This document shows positions 46,284 to 58,456 of a DNA stretch of 64,000 bases, piece by piece. Position numbers and translations under genes: made by a program. A model generated the notes under the pieces. That model was not told the origin of the DNA and made no database searches. It was given only the letters and a program-made list of their open reading frames with translations. The stretch is from Ascaphus truei (Eukaryota > Chordata > Amphibia > Anura > Ascaphidae): the NCBI GenBank assembly GCA_036426205.1, contig CM071568.1:46020483-46084482 (forward strand). The letters are read 5' to 3'. Each line of letters starts with the position of its first letter. The stretch's first letter is position 1.

Positions 46284-48779
46284 CCTTTCCAACTCTGTCC
46301 CAAACCCCTGAGAATTCCCCCTTTAAATTCCAAAAATGTCCATCTGTCGCCCCTATATAAATAGCCGCAGCCTGCTGCCCAAACTGGAGGAACTAAGGGC
46401 ATGGTGCCTTATGCATAAACCCAAAGCCATTGTTCTCACAGAAACATGGCTAACCCCTAAAACTCCTGATGCAAATATTGCAATTCAGGGATACTCCATT
46501 TCTAGCAGAGATTGGTCAAAGAGAGGAGGAGGGGTGTTATTTTATATTGCAGACACCTTACAATTTACACTTTTAAATTGCCCCCCAAGCCCACCCTCTT
46601 TTGAAATCGTAGTTGGCAAAATCTGCCTCCCCTTTTCTAAGCCCGTTCTTATTGAGGGCATCTACCACCCCCCTAAAGCCCCTCTACAATCCCTGACTGA
46701 TATCACCCAGTTTCTTGCTCCATTTCCTCTCTGAATGAGAAGAGTGAGCTGCAAGTTCTTGGGGATTTCAACTTCCATTGGCTTGACCCTAAAAACCGCA
46801 AAATCCAGATACAACTCAAGTCACTTAACCTAATGCAACTCATTTCCCAACCCACACGGACAAACCTGAAATCACATAACCATTCCTTGCTAGACTGGAT
46901 TCTCTCCTCAAATCCAAGCAGAATCCAATCCTCTGGCATCCTTCCTGACATTTTCAGTGACCATGCACTGTTGTTCTGTGTAAGGAAAATTAAACCACCC
47001 CAATCAAGCCCTAAAGTTCTCCTCACTAGAACATTCAGAAACTTTTACCCACAACAGTTTCTGGCTGATCTTACCAACTGCCCTTTGCACAGAAGCAACT
47101 TAATTCTCGACCCTGATTCTGCGCGCGACTATTTCCCATCCGAGTTCTTAAAACTCTGCGATACCCATGCTCCACTACGCAGAATAAGAGTACGGGGGGC
47201 CCACCTTCCATGGGTTACACCTGATCTTATAGCACTCTACCAGTTCAGGGATGCCTTGTGGAAAAGCTACAAAGTAATTGGCACTACCAAGGATCTCAAT
47301 CACTACAGATGCATACGGAATATGTGCACAAGGCACGCAAAAGCACAATATTACTCTGACAATCTCCACCAGAATACATCAAACCCAGCTAACTTCTGGA
47401 AGGTTATCAACAATATATTCCACCCTTATAACCATCAACAACCAAATAATATCATTAAGGAGGATATTACTCTGACAAACCCCACTGACATTGCAAATGC
47501 ATTCAATGATTACTTTGTGGGGTGTGCTACTAAGTTATTAGCAAAATATAAACCACAAACATGAATCTCATCCTGGGAGTACCCCTATAGCCCCACCCCC
47601 TCCCAACACTGCCTAAAATTTTCAATTTGTCTCAGTATCCGAAGAGGAGATTACACAAGCGCTCCTCAAATTAAAACTAAGCAGCCAAAGTGGACCTGAC
47701 TTATTACAATCTAAGTTCCTAAGACTTGGTGCCCCATCTATTGCCAAACCAATTGCTTCCATAGTCAACTATATTCTGTCTGCAGGCCATATCCCCGAGA
47801 CCTGGAAAACTGCCAGAGTTATCCCAATCTTCAAAAGTGGGGACAAAAACACTGTCTCAAACTACAGGCCAATCTCTCTTCTCCCAATACTATTCAAAAT
47901 CATGGAAAAATGTGTTCACTCCCAATTAAGCGATTACTATACCAAGACAAATTTCTCTAGCCAATTCCAATCTGGCTTTCGCCCCAAACACTCCACCGTA
48001 ACTACCCTGCTAAAAGTTTACAATGAAATCCAGTGTGGAATGGAACTGGGACAACTCACTGGTGCAATATTCCTAGATTTTGCACAGGCGTTTGATACTG
48101 TTGATCATGCTAACCTGCTTAACAAACTCCTGTGCTATGGAAACTGGGTTCATTCCTACCCATTGGGTAGATCCCAACATGTGTCCATCTCAGGCTCTAA
48201 CTCCAACCCCATGGATATCACCTGTGGTGTCCCACAAGGCTCTGTTCTGGGGCCCCTACTCTTCTCAGTGTTCATCAATGATCTTCCTACAGCTTGTAAG
48301 GGAGCTTCAATACACATGTATGCAGATGACACAATCTTATATGCACACAGCAATAGCCTCTCCGACCTTGAACATATACTTTTTATCTGAGTTTTTTGAG
48401 ACTCGAAAATTGGATTTCCCAAAACAAACTGTTTTTAAACACTGACAAGGCTGTAACAATGGTATTTGGGACCAAGACTACATTTTTAAACCTTCCAATG
48501 ACTGAGCTCCAGATCAGAACCAATGCTAACACCACCCTAACTCCTGTTACTAGTTTTAAATACTTGGCCATATGGTTTGACTCCCACTTAACATTCGGGA
48601 TGCATATTGATACCCTGACATCCAAAACCTATGCCAAACTAGGTGTACTTTACAGGAACAAATCTTCCCTAAGTCGACTGGTCAGTAATAATAACAACAA
48701 CCAGTAATAATTATTATATAATAATGTATTATAATTCAATTATTACAAGACTGGTTAGGTTGTTGTTCAAAGTTCTAGT

Positions 48780-49010
48780 AGCTGCTTTGGTCCCCGAGAA
48801 AGATATAAGATGTAGGTTGTGATGCCTTTTAGCGGATCAACATTTAGAGTATTTCATAAATTCTAGTGTCGAGAGCTTTAGAAATCTCATAGGTGTCTTC
48901 TTTAATCATACAGTACACTTAAAGAAGAGACCTATGAGGTTTCGAAAGCTCAGTACATTGTATTTTCATGTATGGTCCGCTAAAAGGTATCACCGACATG
49001 TTAAGAACAC
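48780..49010. repeat. Inverted pair of Penelope/hammerhead-type tails
   Basis: 48915-49000 reads AAGAAGAGACCTATGAGG, TTTCGAAAGC, GGTCCGCTAAAAGGTATCAC. 48785-48900 is largely its inverted counterpart (GTGTCGAGAGC, GATGCCTTTTAGCGGATC). This resembles the 42106 retroposon in tail-to-tail arrangement. Confidence 0.5.
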
Positions 49011-49873
49011 CAGGACAAACACATTAGTCAACGTTCCTCTTGTTTTGTCCAATTTTATTTATAGATGAAATGTGAATTTATTTTCTAAATGCTCCACCAG
49101 TTTAAGTTCTTTCAAGACTTGAGCTTTGTCAAATGTTAATCTTGTCTGTAACGGTTACATACGCCCATAACATATATTATCCCTTACTGTCCAGCCTGTA
49201 AATATAATGTATACCGAACGTCCTGTTCATATAATTAACCATGTATTGTCATTATGACTTGAAAACAAGCGGTTCCTCTAAATGTATTCCCGGTAAAACA
49301 TTTTATAAATAAAATAACATTGCCGCTGTTGGGGATATATCACAAATCTTTGTAAATGTAAATTATGAGCTAATTGAAGCCTTGATCTAGCTGGATCCCA
49401 TAATACCGTACACTTTTCTATCCTTTTCAATTAGCAGAAGTTTATAAGAGCTGAAACCGCTGCAACTTAATAAAAGCGTAAATTGTAATAAAATATTGTA
49501 GGTCATTTAAAATTCAACATCTAACAACATTTTCTACGGGCATTCTTAACTTTTTTCTTCTTGTATTTCTAAGGTATTAACATATTTAAAGTAAAGTTTG
49601 TTGTCGTTTCTGCTTATCGAAGTAATATTTCTGTTGATGTATATACTTATTCTGGGCTTTCTAATTTCCATACTTTTGTAGTTCATCCTTGTAAAAGCCT
49701 CTTCATTTGCATTTTTAATTATTATTATTAGTAATAATAATAATAATAACTGCAGTTGGGGTCATATTTCTAGTTGTATAGTAGAAATCAATATTAATGA
49801 CCGCTTTTGGTATTTGCTGAAGATTTGATTGGAGTATGGCGTTTGAGCCTAAAATCAAACATGAGTACCGAGA

Positions 49874-50182
49874 TTAATGTTTACTTGCACACTTTCTTTC
49901 ACTCTTAATATGACTTGATACATGGGACTTGTGCTTCCTTAAGGCTTTCTGTAGGATAACTCTTGCAGGTGATTCCAGGTTTGGCAATAATACTACAGCT
50001 TGCTGGTTAAGGAAAGTTTGAATGTGTTTCTTTAAGGTTTCCCATTGCCTAGAAGGCATCTGCTTAGCAGGCTTACTGGGATACAGAAAATTGTTCTTGA
50101 TTAATGGGGATGTCATCATTCTTGACACAGGAGTCAAACAACAGTCTTTAAATCCTACTGTATTCAGATTGTAACAGCACAA
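49874..50182 (-). other. Unidentified 102-codon open frame
   Basis: The frame is not low-complexity and contains FLYPSKPAKQMPSRQWETLK, FLNQQAVVLLPNLESPARVI and LQKALRKHKSHVSSHIKSER. It ends at a TAA. The open region extends a few codons upstream of the ATG to a stop near 50190. No repeat motif is recognised in it. It could be a retrocopy fragment, an exon of an antisense gene or chance. I do not recognise the protein. Confidence 0.3.
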
Positions 50183-50376
50183 GCTTAATTAAAGCACCAC
50201 AGTTGATGCCATTTTTTTTGCTTTCCTATATAACTTTATATTATAATTTACCAAGAATTCGCTTTTTAACGGCTGAGATCTCCATTTGCACTCCATGTGC
50301 ACAGTTTTGGTTGAAACGTCAATTACACCATCTAATTAGATTTATTATAAAAGTGCTAGTGTGCCGGATCTATCTA

Positions 50377-50380
<4 letters not shown>

Positions 50381-50440
<60 letters not shown>
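50381..50440. repeat. (GT)n microsatellite
   Basis: Uninterrupted GT dinucleotides, about 29 units. Confidence 0.97.
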
Positions 50441-50448
<8 letters not shown>

Positions 50449-50719
50449 TACCGTTGGCTATATAGCCAATTGGCTATATGCTAACGGTGGCGTTTTTTGT
50501 TGCCTTTTTCACCCACCATAACTTAAAATGTATATGGTAAACCTACCCAGCCTAGAAATATTGCAAAGCAAGTATAAACAACCTCACACCGATGATACCC
50601 ATCAAGGTTGAAACATGTCTGTGAGTGGTTTGACTTGCTTTGCTAGTCCCATGCTGTGCTTAAAAGCTGTGTGAACAGCGATGCATTTGCTACATGTGAA
50701 TGGATTTTCCAGGCAAAAG

Positions 50720-50846
50720 GTTATGTGTGCTCATTTGCATGTCATTTCCCAGAATCCCTTGCTGCAGTGGGAACACTGAACACTAGGTGATAATGGTTGA
50801 AAGGCAGGGTTGCAGACCTAAGACATGTGAATGTGCTCAAAAGTGA
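50720..50846. mobile_element. Octamer-end MITE, copy 4
   Basis: TGTGTGCTCATTTGCATGTC at the left, CCCAGAATCCCTTGCTGCAG and GGCAGGGTTGCAGACC inside, AAGACATGTGAATGTGCTCA at the right. Confidence 0.8.
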
Positions 50847-50864
50847 AATTCTTTATTGGATATA

Positions 50865-51420
50865 TCAACCCGGTTATAGCGCGATCTGCTACAACGCGAA
50901 TCTACTTATAACACGGTCTTAGCGTGGCTCCCGATTTGAAAACCTCCATTTTGCCACGCAAGGATTTACTGGCATCTGTCACCTCTCTCCTGACTTCAGT
51001 ACTCTCCTCTCTACAGCTGTCAGTAATAGTGCGCAGCGTAGCAGAGAAGGGTCACATGACACCACACATCCCCACACACTTTTTTTTTTTTTCAACCTTC
51101 AAATCAATGCTTTATTGCTAACGGACACATACACAAACACACACACCTACACCATGTGGAAATTGAACATTAATAAATTGTATATAATACACATGCAGGG
51201 ATCGAACTCAGGACCTTCCATATACTGGTACCAATACATTACCTCTACACCACAGGCTTGGTGTTACAAGACTGCCCTATAAAATATTTTTATCCTCTAC
51301 ATGCCACAGTGCACTACTGTATGTAAATGTTTTGTTTGAATGGAACCCAGGACCTTTCATAAACTGGTACCATTCTCTACCTCTACACCACAAGGACTGT
51401 GTGATGTCACAGACTCTAGA
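50865..51420 (-). mobile_element. TIR element with tRNA-like modules, antisense, one end lost
   Basis: The left end CAACCCGGTTATAGCGCGAT is the degraded TIR. The interior repeats, in reverse, the element at 18634-19507: GGCTCCCGATTTGAAA, CAATGCTTTATTGCTAACGG, then GATCGAACTCAGGACC... TACCTCTACACCACA (antisense tRNA-like head). A second head lies at 51345-51392. The other TIR is not found. Confidence 0.7.
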
Positions 51421-51429
51421 AACAAATTG

Positions 51430-52290
51430 AGTATCTGGGATTACTTTATACTTTTAAAAGTAGCTTTTGATTAAAAAAAAAAAAAACGTATTGTATAGTT
51501 GAAGTAGATCACCCTGGACCCTAAAAACAAACTTTGCGTTTCCTTGAACATGTCTCTAAAGTCCACAATGTCTACCGAAAGTTTTACTGTTTTGGAGCAA
51601 CAAGTTTATACTCCATCGTCGTGTGTTCCACGATGGCAGAAACAAAGTAGTCCTGAGGCCATATCCATGTTATCCCTTTCATTGCTTTTTAATTTATTGC
51701 AGGCCCATCTTGCAGAGAGGGGGTGAATTTATGCACTATTTCAAATATTTAAGAAAGCCAGTCTTGTTTTGACCTTTCAGATGGGGCTCCTTTATCAAAT
51801 ATTAAAAAATAAATAGCGTAATTAAGTATGTAACAAACTGAAATTGTAGGTTTGATGTGTTATTGACATAAAATTAGTTTTTATTTCATGAGGTCACCAA
51901 CCTTCAAATGGAATTTTTTTTTAAATGTTACATGTCAAAATATTGTTCATGTTTTAATTAAAGAGAAAAATTATACGTGTGTTTGTATGTGTTCCTAGAA
52001 CTTTTTAAAGGGGCATTCATGCTAAAATGTTTCCATTTAAATATGTAGATTTGACACACACACACTCACACGCACACTCACACGCACACTCACACTCACA
52101 CTCACACTCACACTCACACTCACACTTATCATAACATAGTCATTGCACTGATATTTCTGATGCTATACTAATACTCCATCTATGCACCACTAATATTTGT
52201 GATCCCTCAAACCTGAGATATTGGAAAATATACGTAGCTCCATGCTTTTCACTTCAAAGGAACTTCAGCTAATGTTTGTAAGTAAGCTTA
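51430..52290. other. Intron, no recognised element
   Basis: Poly-A at 51473-51486, a (CACACT)n tract at 52055-52125, otherwise AT-rich and featureless. Confidence 0.5.
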
Positions 52291-53998
52291 CATTGTTACC
52301 AATATAGGTTTTATAATGAAAAAAAAAACGGCATTTAGTATGTTTGTTTGAAATGCGTTTTTTTGCACGGACCTAAGCGAATGCACCTTTACAGTCTTAA
52401 GCTCTGTGTCCGGAATGATCCTATTATATAAACTTTGAGAATGAATGACCTCTAAATTCTCCTCCAAAAAAAGCTTGGTAACTAGGATGTCTTTCTGCAC
52501 GCAAATGAGGTCATTCTTCGTAGTCTGCTTGCAGCTGTGCGCTCACTAACCTTTCCTTTCAAGGTCTAAACTTGGTTCACGATACGTCTGTCAGAACTGA
52601 TTTAATTCTGATCCAAAACCAAGTAACAGGAACCGATTAATTGCTCTTTCACCCCAAAGGTGGCTCCTCCTGCCTCACTTGTCAAAGGTGATGTCAATCA
52701 TTAAGTGCGTGAGATAGATCTGGTTGCTTTCCCTGGTAAATGCAAAGTTGAGAGAAAACGCAGTGACTAGAATATAGTATTTGTTGAAGAAAAACTTGCT
52801 TTTGATGAAGCGCATCTGTGTTTGCCATATTTGAAACAGAGCTTTTTGCAGTGCTGATCCTTGTGCCATTTCTAGGATGCACAAGGATAGGCCACGAGGT
52901 GAAAACATGTTCAAAGATCTTCTCTCCCTTCTTCCATCGAGTATCTAAATATAAGAGAAGACATCTGATATCTTTTTGGATATGCACCTAAATGCAAAAT
53001 GTTTCATTACGAAAAGATATAACAAAGAGTAAATGCTGCACACCACAATATGATAAAGAGTGATACTATTACCGGTGCTCCCATCAATGTACGATCGGCT
53101 GCATCCAATCCACGGCATACAAAAAGGAATGAAGATGGGGCACACGGATTTCCAAAATAAAGAGATTTATTAAAGCATACACAACGTTTCGACCCTAAGG
53201 TCTTTTTGTCAAGTGCCAAAAGCCACTTTTCAAGTGCAAAAGCCACTTTTTGCACTTGACAAGACCTTAGGGTCGAAACGTTGTGGATGCTTTAATAAAT
53301 CTCTTTATTTTGGAAATCCGTGTGCCCCATCTTCATTCCTTTTTTCATTACGAAAAGAAGCTCGATATCACGGTATCGGGCACCAATATCCTTTTATAGG
53401 AGATTTTTGAATCCCCTCTATCAGCACACAGTAAAACTTTTGTTGATGTGCAATATCATTTTGTGGTCCAAGCTGCATCATATATAATAAACCTGATGCG
53501 CTATTTCCTAACATATGGTGCTGTTTTCTAAACATGGTTCACGCTGCCTCAGACGTGGCGTATTTCTGTTGCAGATTCAAGGGAGAGAAAGTGATGCAAC
53601 GGCTCACAATTTCATAACGTCTCTTGATTTGTGCATCATGTAACTCCTCTCTTAGACACTCCCCAAATAGCAAGACGACACACACGGGAACACTTTGGAG
53701 CAAAGACTTTGATACATGGACACACAGGCATACGGCAAAAATTAGGCTTTTTAGGACAGTTGTGGTCCAAAATTGTGTTGGTACAGAAGCCCTTGTGTGT
53801 CATGTACACATTCATCAAGTAATCATTTAAGCACACCACCTGCATGTCAAAAGACCCGCTCAAAAGATATGGGCCAGGGGATGGTATGAGATGAGGCGGT
53901 GATAAAACAGTAACACTCATCTTAGTCAGGTTAAAATGTTTATTCATGTTAACATAATTGAAGAATTGTAATACTTGTGCAATGAAAGCAGCAGTCAT
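52290..53998 (-). pseudogene. Unidentified antisense coding-like relic, interrupted
   Basis: On the minus strand, three non-repetitive frames follow one another. 53998-53636 contains SPPHLIPSPGPYLLSGSFDM and DYLMNVYMTHKGFCTNTILD. 52987-52675 has two overlapping frames with RGLSLCILEMAQGSALQKAL and FALTRES-like text. 52500-52288 contains KDILVTKLFLEENLEVIHSQ and LYNRIIPDTELKTVKVHSL. A 325 bp insertion (53018-53342) with a 16 bp duplication splits the tract. Stops and shifts separate the frames. Composition and the lack of low complexity suggest a decayed gene or a large element, but I do not recognise the family. Confidence 0.3.
53018..53342. mobile_element. Inverted-repeat retroposon with 16 bp target duplication
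   Basis: TTTCATTACGAAAAGA occurs at 53002-53017 and 53343-53358. Between them, 53118-53230 and 53231-53340 are inverted copies (AAAGAGATTTATTAAAGCAT, CAACGTTTCGACCCTAAGGTC / GACCTTAGGGTCGAAACGTTG). The CTTGACAAGACC... GTCGAAACG arrangement is the Penelope-type terminus. Confidence 0.85.
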
Positions 53999-53999
53999 G

Positions 54000-55094
54000 C
54001 AGTGTTAACTCAAAGTACACAAAATTGTATATAAATGTTTAACTCTGTATAGTACGTGGTAATCGGCTCAGTGTTTTTCACTTTGAAGAACTTGGGCATA
54101 GGAGGGTTAGTGGCACTGCACCTCTAGTTGCAATACTTATAATATTCAAAACGTTTTTCTTCTAAACCAATGTAGCATGCTTTTCTTTGCTTGGCTATCA
54201 ATCCTGTCCCATATGCCTTTAGTTATGTGTTTTTCTTGTGTACTTTAACTATTAACTGTAATTCACTTCTATTTTTGGAATGCTTGTTTGCAAAAAGAAC
54301 AAAAAAAGATCTCTTAGCGATGCACATTCTGTGTGAGATTCTGCGTGAGCTGGAACCATTGCACGAGGTGCCAAACAAAGCTGTCTCTTACAATTAGATA
54401 TGAACATAATCACTGAGCATTGGGTACTTGCAAGCAAGAAAACTTACTTTAAAGAATGCACGCACACGACAATTTTCAATAGTGTTTTGCTAGGTCTTTG
54501 TGTGTGTAAATTCAAGGGCTGCTGCTTTTCAGATTTATAGGCTTCTGTGAAATGGTTCAATCATCTCAACCTAGCAACACAATGTGTTGGAAATGACCCA
54601 ACTAACACACTGTTTATATGAAGACTTGATATATTCTAATTGTATTGCTAATGAATTTATCACACAGAAATGTGGCTTTGTCTGTTGAACGCAGTGGCTG
54701 AGGGCTGTTATGTACAGGATGCGGCCGTGCGGCCCTATGCGAACGCGCGTGCACGTGCCCCATGCTTTTCCTGTATATAGTGCCGGGAGCTGCAGGTAAG
54801 GTGTTGGGTTTGGAGTGTTATGGTTTGCTGGAGTGTATGTGTGTGAGTGTTGGTGGGGGAGGGAGGTGTGGGAGGGGAGGGCGTGGGTGAGGGGATGTTT
54901 GAGGGTAGGTTGTATGGGAGTTAGGGGGGAGTGTAGGGGTGTGAGTGTATGTTGTGTGAGTGTATGTTGTGTGAGTGTAAGTAAGATTTTTTTTAATTAA
55001 AAAAAAGTTTAATAAATTTTTTTTTTTTACTTTTGCAGTTATTTACCCCCCCACACACACACATCCATACAAACACACATGCATACATACATAC
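54000..55094. other. Intron, no recognised element until a G/T-rich tract
   Basis: 54700-54790 is GC-rich (GCGGCCGTGCGGCCC, GAACGCGCGTGCACG). 54800-54985 is G/T-rich. Similar GC-rich sequence (GCACGGCATAGCGCGCGCCC) lies beyond the gypsy element at 59310-59345, so the gypsy element may have landed in another repeat. Confidence 0.4.
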
Positions 55095-55650
55095 TGTCAC
55101 ATCCGCAGCTACTCCAGTCACGGACCGCCTCGCTGACGCGTCACACGGCGTTCCTATGCGCACACGCACGGCTAGGGCAGTACACGCACGCTCAGTGAGA
55201 AGCTGCCAACACCTCCCACTGGGAGGGAACTCGGCCGTACACCCGCGTGACGTCAGCGCTCCGCGATGCGCATCGCGCACGCGCGCGGGTTGCTCGGCAA
55301 CCAAGGCAATCACCAGGAAAGCATGACCTGCAGGCTGTTTCTAATTACTGCTGCTCGGACACCATTGGAGGACCGGACCACACCCTTGCAAGGTAATTGG
55401 ATCCTCCCTGCATATATACCTGCTCCTGTCTGGCATTCCTTGCTGAGCATAAACTCCTGTTTATGCATTGTGCTCACCGCTGCTGTCTAGTTTTGTCTTG
55501 AACTTTGTCTGTCCTGTTTGACCCTGCCTGTTACTTGGATTTCTACACTCTCCAGCACTTTGACCCCGGCTTCGTTACTCGACTACTCTACCTTCTATTA
55601 CCCAGGACCTTGGCTACGAAACTCTACCTACCCGGACTCTCCAACCCTGG
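55095..55650 (+). repeat. Ty3/gypsy 5' LTR, right end deleted
   Basis: It starts TGTCACATCCG after the 5 bp flank CATAC. It matches the 3' LTR at 58457 up to TCTCCAACCCTGGA, then breaks off. The remaining roughly 180 bp of LTR, the primer binding site, gag and the 5' part of pol are absent. Confidence 0.9.
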
Positions 55651-58456
55651 ATTCATCGGAATCCTCATCACCTGCGGGGGGCGGGTTTTTTTCTTCGTCA
55701 AGAAGGGACGGAAACCCTCAGCCCTGCATAAGACTAATCCGCAGTCTCAACAAACTACCATAAGCCTAAAACACCACCAACCCCCTTCCGTTAATAACAG
55801 AATTGTTTGCACACTCCAAGGAGCTAGATCTTCACCAAGCTGGATCTCAGAGGCGCCTATAATCTGGTCAGAATCAGACAGGAGAACGAATGGAAGACAG
55901 CATCAATACTCAATACTCGCGACGGCATTACGAGTACCGAGTTATGCCGTTTGGGTTGTGCAATGTGCCCCTGCGTTCTTCCAGACTTTTTAATGACATC
56001 TTTAGACCTTCTGGACCGTCATGTGATTGTATCCTGGATGATATTAATTTTTTTCAGCCATCCATGCCGAACATACTACTCAGTCAAACAAGTCTTCGGC
56101 GCTTAAGAGAGAACCACTTATTTGCTAAGCTTGAGAATGCCATTTCCACCAAAGATCTACCTCATTTCTCGGCTATATTATATCGGACACTGGACTCGCT
56201 ATGGACCCCAGCAAGTCAAAGCTGTACTCGAATGGCCCTGTCCTCTCTCCCTCAAGGGCTATCCAAAGGTTCCTCGCTTCGCCAACTATTACCGGAGTTT
56301 CATTCAAGGTTCTCATCGTGTAGTAGCACCCCATCACACGGCGCTCACTCAGAAAGAGCTGGCTGACCCTACTAATTGGTCTAACGAAGCTCTCCAGGCC
56401 TCGAGAGGATAAAGACGGCATTCGCCTCACTCAGCACCCATCTTGGTACACCCAGATCCTTCATACCTTTTTCCTTAGAGGTAGACGCTCCGATATAGGA
56501 GCAGGTGCTATACTCTCCCAGAAAGAATCCTCAACTCCACTTCACCCTGTGCGTATTTCTAAAAAATTTCCTCCGCTCAAGGAATTATGACGTGGGTAAC
56601 CGGGAGCTCCTCGCGATCAAACTGGCCTTGGAGGAGTGGAGACATCTACTGGAGGGTACGACACCTTGTCACAATATTAACAGACCATAAGAACCCTACT
56701 GTACATTGAGGGAGCACGGCGACTCGGGTCTCGCCAGGCAAGATGGTCCTTATTCTTTACACGCTTCAACTTTCCTCATTTCATTATATCCCAGGCTCTA
56801 AGAACATTAAAGCCGACGCGTTGTCTCGACAGTTCCTGGTAGAGGATAGCAGGGTGGAACAGCAGAAGACCATTTTTCCATCCACTGCTTGTGGCAGCCA
56901 GTACTTTCAACGCCTTGCCTGATATTACCAAGCTCAAAACAACATCCCAGCAGACTCAAGGTCTAGAGGATCGTTTGTTCACTCCACTTCTTTACCAGAG
57001 AGAGTCTGGAGTGGGGACCATTCATCCAAGACAGTGGTCATCCTGGCACCAAAGAACTACTGAGCTCATCGAACGTCACGTTCTGGTGGCCCAACATGCG
57101 GAGGGACATACGACCTTTTGTATCTTCATGCGCTATTTGTGCACGGAACAAGACGCCACACAACAGACAGCGGTCTCTTCTTCATCCATTACCGATCCCG
57201 GAACTGTCCATGGACCCACATATCTATGGACTTTATTTTGAGGTGCCTAAATCTAGACCTGGACACCATATCTCGTAGTGGGTGGACAGGTTTTCAAAAC
57301 AGGCACACTCATCCCATGAAAGGTCTACCCACCGCATCAATGTTTGTCCGACGTTTTCATCAGGGAATCTTCAGGTTACATGGTACTCCCCGGAACATAG
57401 TATCTGACAGAGGATCCCAATTCATTTCAACGATTCTGGAGAGCGTTCTGTAAGAGTCCTGGACGTCACACTACATTTCTCGTCAGGCTATCACCCCCAG
57501 ACCAATGGGCAAACTGAACCACCAATCAGTCTCTGGAACAATTTTTAAGGTGTTTGTTGCTGATACTCAAGACGACTGGCCAGAACTTCTTGCCAGTTGG
57601 GAGACATCGAGGAAAATTCATCCCATAACAATCTTCGGAATGAAATCATCATGCAACACATACACTCAAAATCAACACGTCGTTAATGCAAAATTCACGA
57701 GGGACGGGTTCACCGTGGCTCTGTAGGCTCTGTGAAATCTCGAAGTCAGGGAAGTCCTCCGCGCAGAGAAGATGCATAGGACTACACTTACAAAAGACCT
57801 TTGGCTGAAGAGCATACAATGGTACATTAGGCAGGTCAGTACTGTAGACATACAGACATGGTCACCGTGAGCTAACTGAGAGGCGGAACCATCGTTCACC
57901 CTAAAAGAGGTACCCAGGGTACTCTGTAGGAACAAGGGTCTGGTATCCACCAAAAATCATTTCGTTTAAAAAGAAGGGTACTACCCACTGTCGATGAAAC
58001 TCTATAAATACTGTGGCACCCGCAATCATGCTTCTTCAGATCATCAATGGATCAACCACAGTAGCCATACGGACTTGTGGGGAACGCCTATGTATCTATG
58101 AGAATGCCCATCTGTTTTTTCCACTCCTCCCTTCTAAAACATACCTTCAAAGACTCGTTCCTCCAAGGGGCAACCTAAAACCGCCACAAACTTACTGGTA
58201 GAGGGTCAAATAGAATACGATGGTACAAGCTATCCTCGACTCTAGGATGTCCAGAGGAGGATTGCAAATCTCGACACGTGGAGAGGCTATGGCATCCGAG
58301 AGAGACAGAGTATGGATTCCTCAAATCGTCTGGGGTACATTTTTGCCGAACTCTATTATATTCGTTCCATTAGCCAGTAAGTACCACCCTAGTACCCCGG
58401 AAAAACCATCTCTGGGGGTGGTCGCCCGGAGTTCTCTCCCCTCAAGGGGGGGATAC
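55650..58456 (+). mobile_element. Ty3/gypsy internal region, 5'-deleted and frameshifted pol
   Basis: Pol order is preserved in pieces. The RT start is near 55685 (a KKGRKPSALH-like remnant). EYRVMPFGLCNVP with a DIFRPSG region is at 55935-56030, and the catalytic region is degraded to CILDDINFF. A connection domain near 56120-56310 has FANYYRSFIQGS. RNase H near 56570-56660 has [20 protein letters not shown] then HLLEG. The integrase zinc region near 57090-57160 has DIRPFVSSCAICARNK, and the integrase core near 57370-57450 has GTPRNIVSDRGSQFISTIL. A polypurine tract CAAGGGGGGGA precedes the 3' LTR. No intact frame remains. Confidence 0.88.

Larger units (their letters stand above)
45835..49316 (+). 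mobile_element. LINE with 2A-like motif, APE endonuclease and RT (disabled, 3' rearranged)
   Basis: A C-rich 5' leader (45835-46140) is followed by a frame with a hydrophobic run and GDIEPNPGP at 46257-46283. The APE-type endonuclease follows: INSRSLLPKLEELRAW, LTETWL, SKRGGGVLFYI (46336-46734), then a frame with LLDWILSSNPSRIQSSGILP and SDHALLF (46833-). RT motifs are at 47902-48390: [49 protein letters not shown] and YADD at 48319-48330. Frameshifts interrupt it. After 48710 the RT C-terminus is missing and foreign sequence with a small inverted repeat (48780-49010) intervenes before the family 3' tail (49150-49316). The clade is CR1/L2/Rex-like by motif, not tested. Confidence 0.88.
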
